From the NCBI GenBank assembly GCA_963205105.1, contig CAUJJW010000080.1, forward strand, positions 1 to 44,217: a stretch of 44,217 bases of DNA, read 5' to 3'. Position 1 is the first letter of the stretch. Every line of letters starts with the position of its first letter. The stretch comes from Verrucomicrobiota bacterium. GTDB taxonomy: Bacteria; Verrucomicrobiota; Verrucomicrobiia; Limisphaerales; CAIMTB01. The notes under the pieces are model-generated. The model made no database searches and had not been told where the DNA came from. It saw only the letters and a program-made list of their open reading frames with translations. Below, piece after piece: positions 10,003 through 19,700 of this stretch. A program made the position numbers and the translations under genes.

Positions 10003-10668
10003 ATGAGATTTGCGATGGCTTGGACGACACTCGGATTGCTGGGGCTGCTCGGATGCTCCAAGCCCGCGTCCACGCCGATCGATCCACCCACCGCGGCCAC
10101 GGTTCCCACACCGGAACAGACTGAAATCGCGCTGCGTCGCGGACGCGCCATCGCCGCCGAAACCTTCGGACTACTGCGCACCAACCTCCAAACCGCCATC
10201 CAGTCCGGCGGCATCAGCAACGCGCTGCCTTTCTGTTCCCTCGCCGCGTCGCCACTCACCGCCAGCATGGCGGAAAAGCACGGCGTCACCTTGCGTCGGG
10301 TCACCCACAAGGCCCGTCAACCTTCCGGAAAAGCTTCCGAACCCGAACTGGCGTTGCTCAACCATTTTGAATCGCTAATGACCGCAGCCAGCATCACCAA
10401 TCCCCCGCCACCGGTGGTCACGAACCTGGTTCCCGGAACGCTCACGTTCTTCGCCCCGATCGTCATCGGCGCGGAGCTTTGCCTGAAATGCCACGGGGAA
10501 CCTGGTACCGACATTGCCCAAGCCGACCTCGACGTGATCCGAAAACTCTACCCGCAGGACGAGGCGACCGGTTTCAAGCTGGGCCAGCTTCGCGGTGCCT
10601 GGCGCATCGATTTCCCCATGGCCGCCCTCACACCCGGTGCCGACACCGGCAGCCCCCGACACCCCTGA
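10003..10668 (+). CDS. DUF3365 (Tll0287-like) lipoprotein with CxxCH heme motif
   Basis: A 221-aa exported protein. The N-terminus is a short lipoprotein signal ending LLGLLGC (Cys18). The body carries the pattern of the DUF3365/Tll0287-like family: [18 protein letters not shown], then ALPFCSLAA, then [17 protein letters not shown], and the heme-attachment motif CLKCHG (about 160-165) followed by [25 protein letters not shown]. Family members are periplasmic c-type heme proteins, often a PAS-like fold thought to sense redox state or ligands. That role is inferred here. Start candidates are 9979, 10003 and 10015; 10003 gives a compact signal peptide. rnhA follows 49 bp downstream on the same strand, but no functional link is evident. 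Confidence 0.85.
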   Translation: MRFAMAWTTLGLLGLLGCSKPASTPIDPPTAATVPTPEQTEIALRRGRAIAAETFGLLRTNLQTAIQSGGISNALPFCSLAASPLTASMAEKHGVTLRRVTHKARQPSGKASEPELALLNHFESLMTAASITNPPPPVVTNLVPGTLTFFAPIVIGAELCLKCHGEPGTDIAQADLDVIRKLYPQDEATGFKLGQLRGAWRIDFPMAALTPGADTGSPRHP

Positions 10669-10717
10669 ACCCTGGGTATTGGGTGCGAGACCCGAATCGC
10701 CAGGCAGGCACTTCACC

Positions 10718-11164
10718 ATGAAACGGGTGACCATTCACACCGACGGCGGCTGCCATGGGAATCCCGGCCCGGGCGGTTGGGCCGCCGTGTTGACCTTCGG
10801 AAAATTCACCCGCGCCTTAAGCGGTGCCGAACCCGAGACCACCAACAACCGCATGGAACTGACGGCCGCCATCGAGGCGCTGAAAGCCCTGAAGGAACCC
10901 TGCATCGTGGAGTTTTACACCGACTCCCAATACCTCCGACACGGCATCACCCTTTGGATCGAAGGCTGGAAGCGCAATGGCTGGCGAACCAAGTCCAAGG
11001 AACCGGTGAAAAACGAGGACCTCTGGCGTGCCCTGGATCAGGTGCGCGCCCCTCACCAGATCGATTGGCGCTGGGTCAAGGGACACGCCGGCCATGCCGG
11101 GAACGAACGCTGCGACCAACTCGCCACCGAGGCCATCGCCCGCCTGCGGCGATCAAAGCCATAA
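10718..11164 (+). CDS. rnhA: Ribonuclease HI
   Basis: A 148-aa enzyme of the usual family length that cleaves the RNA strand of RNA-DNA hybrids (R-loops, primer remnants) in the cytoplasm. The catalytic DEDD set is visible: [14 protein letters not shown] (first Asp, residue 8), [13 protein letters not shown] (Glu), [10 protein letters not shown] (Asp), and [15 protein letters not shown] (His plus last Asp). The start at 10718 is the first in-frame ATG adjacent to the conserved beta-strand, with an AGGCAGG stretch about 10 nt upstream. The frame is open further upstream, but that part is not conserved in character. The 3' end overlaps the convergent VOC gene by 12 bp. Confidence 0.96.
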   Translation: MKRVTIHTDGGCHGNPGPGGWAAVLTFGKFTRALSGAEPETTNNRMELTAAIEALKALKEPCIVEFYTDSQYLRHGITLWIEGWKRNGWRTKSKEPVKNEDLWRALDQVRAPHQIDWRWVKGHAGHAGNERCDQLATEAIARLRRSKP

Positions 11165-11569
11165 TCCCGGGGTTGCCAATTCCACCACGTGCCGGTCGGG
11201 GTCCCGGAAATACAGACTCGTTGCACCGCTTGGCCACCGGACACGGCTTTCGAGGGCAATGCCGAGTCTTTCCAGCTTGGCTTCCCACCCTGACAGATCG
11301 TTGGCCGGAATGCCGAAGCAGACATGCAACGGACCGGAGCCGTCGTGGCCCGGGATCATGGCGCCGTCGTTCAGCCGAATGGTCTCCAGCGAATGCCCAC
11401 GCCGAAACAGCAGCAGAACTTGTTCGTCCGCGATGCGTAGCGCGCAGAAGCGCTCATCACGACGGAGTGTTGGGCACTCGAACAGGACGGTGTAAAACCG
11501 GATGGCACGATCCAGGTCGTCCACGTACAGGGCGGTTTCGGCGATATGCGTTGGATGGAGCATGGCCAT
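11153..11569 (-). CDS. VOC-superfamily (glyoxalase/dioxygenase fold) protein
   Basis: A single-module VOC protein of about 138 aa. The sequence follows the betaalphabetabetabeta pattern: [23 protein letters not shown] at the start, [24 protein letters not shown] in the middle and the typical end [17 protein letters not shown]. The last motif supplies the usual metal-binding Glu, and the His of LHVCF a further ligand. Substrate cannot be inferred; the superfamily includes glyoxalase I, fosfomycin-resistance enzymes and extradiol dioxygenases. ATGs at 11569 and 11563 both fit. It overlaps convergent rnhA by 12 bp. Confidence 0.85.
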   Translation of the reverse strand: MAMLHPTHIAETALYVDDLDRAIRFYTVLFECPTLRRDERFCALRIADEQVLLLFRRGHSLETIRLNDGAMIPGHDGSGPLHVCFGIPANDLSGWEAKLERLGIALESRVRWPSGATSLYFRDPDRHVVELATPGLWL

Positions 11570-11731
11570 GGCGAGAAGTTGTGGCGGTGGTCGGAACATG
11601 GAGGAAGGACGGGATTCCTGGCAAGATTCGGCACCGATCGCCCAGGCTTGAAAGCGGCAGGCCTGGCATGGCACGCCGGATTTCAGGAAGTCCGTTGCGG
11701 CAATCGTTGACGATCGTTCCGCAGCCTCCGT

Positions 11732-12613
11732 CTAGAACTCACTCAAGAGCCGACCTCCGCCGACCAGCGGGGCGTCGAATCCGTTCTCCCGCAGCGCATA
11801 CCAGAAGAGCGCAGCGTTGACCCCCAGGATGGGAATACCGATCTCTGCCTCGAGTTTCTCCGTCACGCTAAGCAGGCTCATGTTCGTCCCGCACTGGACG
11901 ATGGCGTCGAGGCGCTTCTCGTCCGTGGCAAGCAACTCCAGGATGGCCTTCTCTTTGGCCCGGTCGGGAATATGTGCGATGTGCAGCGCGTTCGCGCAGG
12001 AGAAGCCAACACTCGCAACGACCTCGAAGCCGAGTTCAACAAACATCTGCGCCGCAAATTCGTTCCCCAGCTTGTCAAATGGCGTCAGCAGTCCGATGCG
12101 CCGCGCGCCAAACTTCCTGAGCGCCGCCGGCATGGCTTCGTGCGAGGCCGCCCAACCGAGGCCGGAATGCTCCTCCAGGACGGCGACCGGCAAGCGGATG
12201 GACTCAAGCCCTCCCAGGATGTGTTCCATGCTCATGCCCAGGATCATGAATTCCGGCTGAGCCAGTGCCGCCAGATCCACCGCTGCCTTCAGGCCGCCCA
12301 GGAATTGTGTCCGGTAGTTCATCAAGTCCTGTTCCGTCACCAGCGTCGGTTGCGGAGTGACGACATGGGTGGTGTGCAGACCCACCCCGCACAAGCCGCG
12401 CCGGCCTTGGTTCGCGAAGATGAGGCTCCACAATTCGTGTTCCATGCTCGTGTTGGTCGCCGGAAGGATCAGACCGAACTTCCGACGAAAACTGCGCACG
12501 TCGGGATAGCCAACGGCGGCATCGATGCCTCCGAAGTTTTCAACGCTCTCACCGTTGAGGATGACACCGGACGCGGCCAACGCAGGCATCGGGGGCCGGT
12601 TGACATCGGGCAT
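11732..12613 (-). CDS. Maleate isomerase / arylmalonate decarboxylase-family protein (Asp/Glu racemase superfamily)
   Basis: About 293 aa, matching the maleate cis-trans isomerase/arylmalonate decarboxylase family. Visible signatures are FGLILPATNTSMEHELW at the first half-domain, HTTHVV, and MILGMSMEHILGG at the place of the first active-site loop. The second half has ARRIGLLTPFDKLGNEFAAQMF and AIVQCGTNMSLL (Cys about 241), ending IPILGVNAALFWYALR. Members with two Cys isomerise maleate; arylmalonate decarboxylase keeps only the second Cys. Here the first loop has no Cys, so a one-cysteine mechanism is inferred. Start codons at 12613, 12736 and 12763 are possible; the residues before 12613 look non-conserved. 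It is transcribed divergently from a LysR gene, the usual arrangement for its regulator. Confidence 0.8.
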   Translation of the reverse strand: MPDVNRPPMPALAASGVILNGESVENFGGIDAAVGYPDVRSFRRKFGLILPATNTSMEHELWSLIFANQGRRGLCGVGLHTTHVVTPQPTLVTEQDLMNYRTQFLGGLKAAVDLAALAQPEFMILGMSMEHILGGLESIRLPVAVLEEHSGLGWAASHEAMPAALRKFGARRIGLLTPFDKLGNEFAAQMFVELGFEVVASVGFSCANALHIAHIPDRAKEKAILELLATDEKRLDAIVQCGTNMSLLSVTEKLEAEIGIPILGVNAALFWYALRENGFDAPLVGGGRLLSEF

Positions 12614-12822
12614 GGTAAAGACGCGGTGAGACAGGCTCCCTCGAAGTCTCCGGGCCGGGGCGGGATGGATCGTCGACAACGGTTGGGGGGTGTTCCTCGA
12701 CGGCAACCTCGTCGCTGATGTCGTGGTGTGACTCATGTTTCTTGGACCTGTGGTTTCGAACATCTCGCTGACCCTAGCTCCGCAGGGATGAGATCCGGAA
12801 ATACCATGCGCCTTGAGTGGTC

Positions 12823-12837
12823 ATACTTGTCGGGTAT
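12823..12837. promoter_or_regulatory. Candidate LysR operator (ATAC-N7-GTAT)
   Basis: A perfect inverted repeat, ATAC-N7-GTAT, giving the T-N11-A pattern of LysR-family binding sites. It lies 13 bp before the LysR start codon, in the intergenic region shared with the divergent isomerase-family gene. A further ATACC half-like element lies at 12801-12805. Autorepression of the regulator with divergent activation of the enzyme gene is the usual reading, but here only the palindrome is observed. Confidence 0.5.
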
Positions 12838-12850
12838 CGTCGAAGGCGTC

Positions 12851-13738
12851 ATGGAACTGCGGCATCTCCGCTACTTCGTCGCCGTGGCCGAGGAACAGAA
12901 CGTCACCCGCGCCGCGGCCCGTCTACACCTCTCGCAGCCGCCGCTGACGCGGCAAATGCATGATCTCGAAGCAGAACTGGGAGTGGCGCTGTTCGCTCGC
13001 AGCGGAAAAACGATTGCCCTCACCGAAGTCGGGCGGGTCTTCCTCGCGGAAGCCAAGGCGTCACTGCAACGCGTGGATGAAGCCGTCCGGGCCGTTCGCG
13101 CCGCCGCGTCGGGCGCTCACGGCGAACTTCACCTGGGATATGCGCCAACGCCCACCATGGAGATCCTGCCGGAATTGCTGGAAGCGTTTCGAAAGCGATT
13201 GCCCGCAGTTCGGGTTCTGCTTCACGACCTCGGCTCGCCGGAAATGCTTGCCGGGCTCCGTGAAGGCCGATTGCACGCGGCACTCATGATGGAACCGTCG
13301 AAGCAAGCGGGTCGGGGTGTTGCCTTCGCGGCATTGAGGAGCTATCCGGTCGGTCTCGCCGTGGCCGCTCATCATCCGTTCGCCCGGCGCCGCAAAGTGC
13401 CGCTGGAAGCGCTCCGCGAAGAGGCGATCATCGCCTATTCGCGGAAGGAGTATCCCGACTATCACGAGTTCGTCGCCCGCAGCCTCGGCCCACTATCGAA
13501 GAAGCTGAACATCGTCGACGAATGCGACAGCGGTCCCAGCCTCGCCGCGGCTGTCGGGTCGGGCAAAGGCATTTGCGTTTGCCCATCAATTTTCGCCAGG
13601 AGAACCGGGAGCCGCTTGAAATTTGTTCCCGTCGATCCGCCGCCGGCACGCGCCGTGGTCGGTATCGCATATCGCGCCAACCCTTCGTCTTCCACCACGG
13701 GAACATTGGTTGAGATCGCGCGGGCCCTGGCCGCATGA
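12851..13738 (+). CDS. LysR-family transcriptional regulator
   Basis: 295 aa, the normal family length. The N-terminal winged helix-turn-helix is clear: MELRHLRYFVAVAEEQNVTR, then AAARLHLSQPPLTRQMHDLE, then LGVALFARSGKTIALTEVG (residues 1-60). A linker helix leads into a type 2 periplasmic-binding-like effector domain (LHLGYAPTPTMEILPELL at about 93, ending near 290). The ATG at 12851 has GAAGG 5-9 nt upstream and begins exactly at the conserved motif. The longer frame to 12728 is not needed. It probably controls the divergent isomerase-family gene, with a pathway metabolite as co-inducer (inference). Confidence 0.93.
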   Translation: MELRHLRYFVAVAEEQNVTRAAARLHLSQPPLTRQMHDLEAELGVALFARSGKTIALTEVGRVFLAEAKASLQRVDEAVRAVRAAASGAHGELHLGYAPTPTMEILPELLEAFRKRLPAVRVLLHDLGSPEMLAGLREGRLHAALMMEPSKQAGRGVAFAALRSYPVGLAVAAHHPFARRRKVPLEALREEAIIAYSRKEYPDYHEFVARSLGPLSKKLNIVDECDSGPSLAAAVGSGKGICVCPSIFARRTGSRLKFVPVDPPPARAVVGIAYRANPSSSTTGTLVEIARALAA

Positions 13739-13760
13739 CTGACTCAGCAGCCCGACTTCC

Positions 13761-16700
13761 CTACGGCGCCGCGATCAGGCGGAACGAGTAAGCCCCCGTG
13801 ACGTCCGAATTCGCCGCCCCCACCGTCAGGGTGTACGTCCTTCCCGCCAACAGCTGAAAGGTTCCCGGATCGAAGAAGAACCCTTCGCGGAACACCTGCG
13901 CCCCCGTGTCATCCACCAACTGCCAGGTCCACGAGCCCGTGCCGCCTGAGACCAGGTCAAACACCACGCGCTGGTCCGTCGGCACCGTGATCCGGTAGCG
14001 GTCGAGAACCCCCGGCGACTCGATCCGGCCTGCACCCGCCGCCGGCACATCGTTGCTCACGGTATCTCCCACCGAAATCGGGAATTCCTCGGGCACGGGC
14101 ACGACCACCATGCGAAAGCCGTATTCACCAACGTAGTCGCTGTCCGGATTCCCGATCCTCAGGGTGTAGCGTCCTCCCCGGGCCAGAGTCACCGAGCCTG
14201 GGTCGAAGAAGAACCCTTCGCGAAACACCCGGTTCCCCTCCGCATCAGTCAACTCCCAGACGGTGCGTCCCGTCCCCCCGGAGAGAAGGTCGAAGAACAC
14301 CACCTGCCCTGCCGTTGCCTCGAAGGTGTAAACGTCGATCGCACCCGGGGTCTCCAGGTTCCCGGCACCCGCGGCTGGCAACCCCGGGTTCACCGTATCT
14401 CCCACCTGGATCGGGAAAACCTGCGCCGCAGGCACGTGGATCAACCGGAAGGAGTAGCTGCCCAGGTAATCCGAGTTCGTCGTCCCAACCGTCAGCGTGT
14501 AGTTGCCACCCCGGCTCAGGGTCACGCTGCCCGGATCGAAGAAGAACCCCTGGCTGAAGATCTCCTGCCCCTCGCCATCGGTCAGGCGCCAACCAATGCG
14601 CGCCGTACCTCCCTCCAAGAGATCAAAAAACACGACCTGCCCGGCCACCGCCTCGAACCGATATTCGTCCCGCACCCCGGGAGTCTCGATACGCCCGGCG
14701 CCCACGCCAGGAACGCCTTCGGAGATCGTGTTCCCGATGCCGATGTCGAACGTCTGCGTCGCAGGAACATTCCAGAGCTGGAAAGCATAGGACCCCACAT
14801 GGTCGCTCTCCTCCGCACCCACCGTCAGCGTGTAGCGCCCACCCCGCACCAAGGTCACCGCACCCACATCAAAAAACATGCCCTCGCGGAACACCGTCAC
14901 CCCTTCGGCGTCCTTCAACTGCCAACGAGTCCGCGCCGTTCCTCCCTCCTGCAGATCAAAGAACACGGTCTGACCAGCCTGCGCGGTGAAGGCGTAGACA
15001 TCGGTGGCACCCGGAGACTCGATCCGACCCGCTCCCGCCGAAGGTTGTCCACTCCTCACGCTATCGCCGATCACCACGTCAAACGCTTCAGTCGCCGGAA
15101 CGGACCAGATCTTGAATTGATAGTCCTCCTCGCTCCCGCCCGTGCGTTCCCAGGTCAGCGTGTACCTCCCCGCCACCGGCATGACCCGGGTGCCCACGTC
15201 GAAAAAAGCAGCTTCCGAAAAGACCCGCGCCCCGCTCGGACCAGTGAGCGTCCAGCGCAAACCCACCCCGCCACCGCCCAGCAGGTCGAAGAACAGCACC
15301 TGCCCCTCCGTCGCGGTGAATGCAAAGACATCCTGATCACCCACCGACGGCAACCGCCCCGCCTCCTCCAAGACCCCGCCCGCCCTGAGGTCGACGTCCC
15401 TTACCCGGAAGTCCGAATCCACAGCGCCGCCCATCAGGTTGCCACTGGCATCCCGGACGGAACCCGAAATCCGGAGCCGATAGTCCCCATGGGCCATCCC
15501 CCCGGGAAACTGCAGAAACACCCGGTTGCCGCGCTCCAGAAACGACAATGTCCCTCCCGCCAAGACCACGTCGTCGGCCGTTTCCCAGACGCCATCCGTT
15601 CCCGCCGACAACACCTGGATGGCCCCCGCCGTGAGTGACGCCACATCCATCGCTTCACTGAATCCCACAAAAATCAGGGAATCCCCCGCCACCACCCGGC
15701 CAGCCTCCGGCTCCCATCGGGTGACCGTCGGCGGAAAGGTGTCGGGGATCACCGACACGGTCAGCGGAGCACTCCAGCCGACGTTCCCTGCCGTGTCCTC
15801 CGCACGCGCCTGCACCACCAGCGTCCGTGGACCGGGTGCCGCCTGAAGCCCCACCCGCCGCGACGCGCCCGCTGGGTCCAGCGTCGGCGCGCGCACCGCG
15901 AAATCGAAGGGCCACCCCGCCTCGGCAGCCACCCGAACCCCGTCCACGTACAACTGAACGTTCCTCGCCGCCGCATCGTCCACCGCCGTCACCGCAGCCG
16001 CGAGACGGCTCCCCGCCACCACCTGCGGGCCCGACGACAACGTCAGGGTCACCCGGGGCCCATTGGTGCCGCGGTCCAAGGCCCGATACCGAACGACCTG
16101 CACCCCGGCGGTTCCATCCGCAACAAACGCCAGACCGTCGTGAAGCACCACCGCCGATGCCAGCCCCGGCGTCTCGATCGTCTGAACAAACCGGTCGGTG
16201 CGGAAGGGATCGCTCAGGTCGTAGATGGAAACATCATGACGCCCGTCGTCCGACGCGTTCGCGCCCACGCAGGCAACTCCCAGGCCGGAGCCGTCCGGTG
16301 CCAGATCGAACCACCCGAATTGAGTCGTGGCGCCGGTCCCTGCCGGAATGGCAACCACGAGGTTGGTGATATACCAGGTGCTGTACCCCCGTCCGTGGAT
16401 GGTGGAGGCCACTCCATCGCCCACGGCTAGCCTCAGCCCGCGCAAAAGAGTCGACACATCCCCGTTCACGCCAACCACGCCCGGGGTTCCGAGGAACCCG
16501 TCCGCTTCCAGCGGAACCGACTGCAACGCCGCCTTTCCGTTGCGTGGGCCGGTCACCCACAAGGTCTCCTGTTGCACCCGGAGATCGTGCAACGGGTACC
16601 CGAGATCGAGTTCATCCAGCTTCGCCCCCGTGAACAGGTCCACCGCGATCAATACGCCTGCGTCGGTGCCTGCATACACCACCCCGGCATGAATCGTGAC

Positions 16701-19700
16701 CGACAGGGTATTCCCCTGGGGCACCACCTGATGCACCCGTCGCGGTCGCACGGGGTCCGACCAATCCAAAATTCCCAACCCGCCCGCACCATCGGCGTAC
16801 GCCCCCAAGCCCACTTCGTCGGCGATCAAGGTCCCGGAACCCGGCAGCGCCACCCGTCGCGCATCGCCCGGCGTGTCCAACTGCCCCAGGTGGGTCAATT
16901 GTGCGCCATCCCATTCCATCACCGACACCCCTGCCGCGCCATCGGCCACCAGCAATCGCGTCACCGTCGACGCACCACCAAAAGCCGAAAGATCGTAGGT
17001 CTCCACCACCACATCCTTCGCCTGTCCCGGCGTCTCGCCGTTCGCCACGATTCCCGGTTGCAGCACGATGCCATCCAGCGGGTTGGTTCCCGACCGGACT
17101 TCAGCGCCGTCCAGAACCCCGTCGCCGTCGGAATCCGCCGTCGCCCCATCCGTTCCCACGATGCGCTCCGCGCCGTCTGGCAAGCCATCGGCATCACCAT
17201 CCGCCATCGACGTGGTCTCATTCCAAAACGCCTGGGGGATGGTGAAGCCACTGCCAGCTTCCCCGGTCCTGAAGAAGGCAACTGCCTCCAGCATCGACAC
17301 CGGATCCAGCCATCGCACCACCACCACCGCCCGCGCCGGCAGACGCAGCCCGTTCAGTTTTCCAAGTGCATCCGTCTTGAGTCGTTGTTCCTGCCGCTGC
17401 CCGCCCGCCGGATAAATCTCCAACAGAACCGGGAACTGGTGGTCCACCGAGGATTCCTCCGTTTCCGCTGGCACATACGCCGCGAAAAACCCACCCAGCG
17501 CCGGCCCCATCCGTTCCGCCAACTCAATCGCACGGTCCGAAATCCGCTCGAAGCCCGCATCCGCCTCGCCATTGGCCAGCTCCACAATCCGCTGCACCGC
17601 CTCACGCTCTTCGGCTGCATCCACAATGTCCGGACTGCCGGCTGGACCCTGGCTGCGTAACACCCGCCCACGCAGGTTCTCGCTCAGCGTCTGGTTGAAT
17701 CGCATCACCAGGTTGGTGTTGAAGCTCAAACCAAGGTTGCCTGCCCCCACCGCGACCACTGCCGTCGTTTCCGCCGCCGTGATCAGCGCCCCACCTTCCG
17801 AACCCGCACGCTGCGCCGCGGTCGCCGCCGTCACCACCGGCAGCCATTCCTGCAACGGAATCCTCCCGTCCTGCAGGTTCCGCCAGGCGTTCGATCCCAC
17901 CAAAACCTCAAAGTACCGATCGAAGGCCGCCTCCAACTCGGCCACACGCGCCAGGTCCGCCGACTCCGCCTGCAATTCCGTCAGATGCGGCAGCGCAGCC
18001 AGGGGTGGCGTTGCCCCGCCCAGCGCCATCCTGTCGAACCCTTGCCCCACCGTGATCCCTCGCTGCAGCGATCGCGAAGATCCCCCATACAGTTCCTGCC
18101 AAATGTTCCACCACTCCCGAAGCGTGCTCGCCGCTTCGTCCGAGTCCTCCGGCAAACCAGGAAGCGCGTCCTCAGCCTGCTCCTTGATCTCGTTCAGAAA
18201 CTCGTCTCGCGACTCGACCACGTCCGGAACCCCGTCCCCATCGGAATCCGCCACTTGGCTGGAGCCAATGACTTCACCCAGGTCCTCGAACATCTCGATC
18301 CCTTCTTTTCCGATATCCACCGCCGGCCCAAAAATGTCGGGCCCCATCGTGGGCAACTGATCCACCACATCGGATACCAGTTCCCCCCAGCTCTCCGGCT
18401 CATCGATGAAGGGCAAGTCCGGCAGGTCCGGAAAATCGGGAATGGAGGGACCATCCCCATCGTCATCTCCATCTCCGTCCCCATCCCCATCCCCATCACC
18501 CGGCCCCGGTGGTGGAGGAGGCGGCGGAGGTGTGGGCGGCGACAAGGGCGGACGCGGAGGCCGTGGCGGACGCGGACCCGTCTTCGGCGGTTTCGGACTG
18601 GGCCCTCCACCGCCCGTGCCAGGATTGCTTCCATGCCAGCCCGGTTGCCGAATCCCCACCCCCGCATCAGCCACCAACAGGCGCCCATCTGCGCTCACCG
18701 TCATCGGCCCCACGATCTCCCAGATGCCCAGGTCATGGTCGAAGCTCCACAGCGCCGACTTTTCACCCGGCTTCAACACGCGTCCCGTCACCGGATCCGG
18801 CAGGTTCGGGAAGCTCACCGGAACGGGCTGATCAAAATTCTGCGGACCATCCGTCTGCACCGTGATCACCAGCGGAAACGACAACCCCGGCGGCAGCGGT
18901 TCCGGCAACCGATCCGGCGACACCGGCGCCATGCCCACCCGGCCACCTCGCGTGCCGTCGTCGGCGAACAGCGCGTTGGGCGGCACCTCCATCTGCACAC
19001 CCGCCAGTGCCGGGTTCGATGCCAGGATTTCCGGAGGAAACCCCACCGTGGTCGGTGTCGTGGCACTGACCGCCCGCAACGTCCCGGAACCAATCCGCGG
19101 CAGAAAGATCTCACCTGTGCCGCCCGCCAGATTGTTACTCACCCCCGCCGTCGCCTCCCAGGCCTTGCCGACAAAAGGATAGTACGCGAGGTCCGGCCAC
19201 CGCACCCCCGCCGGCACATCCACCACCGTCCGACCATCCACATGCACAAAGAACCGTCCGGCCGGACTCGGGCTCAGTTCAAATCGCCCTTCCGCATCCG
19301 TGACCGCCCTCAACGTCTCCTCCGCTCCATCCACGGTAACCGTCACCCCCGCCAGTGCCCGGTTGGTGAACGAACCCGGCGATGCTGGATCTTCCGCCGG
19401 TTCGCTGGCAAAAACCCGCCCCACCACCGCCGTGCCCGCCACCGGCGTCACACCCGCGGTGCCATACTCCAACGCCACCACCCCGCCCGGCTGACCATCG
19501 CGGTCCAAATCCAAATCCCGCCCACTCGCGTCGCTCCATCCCGTGCCGTCCAGGGACACCCGAACCCGCGCATTTGCCGGAACCGGCTCCAAATAAAACA
19601 GCGTCAGGGTGCGTCGATCCCCGGACAGATCCGCCCGCGTCAGCAGTCGCCGACCGCTCGCTTCCGCCCAAACATTCGAGGCCCCGACCTCCGTTCCCGG

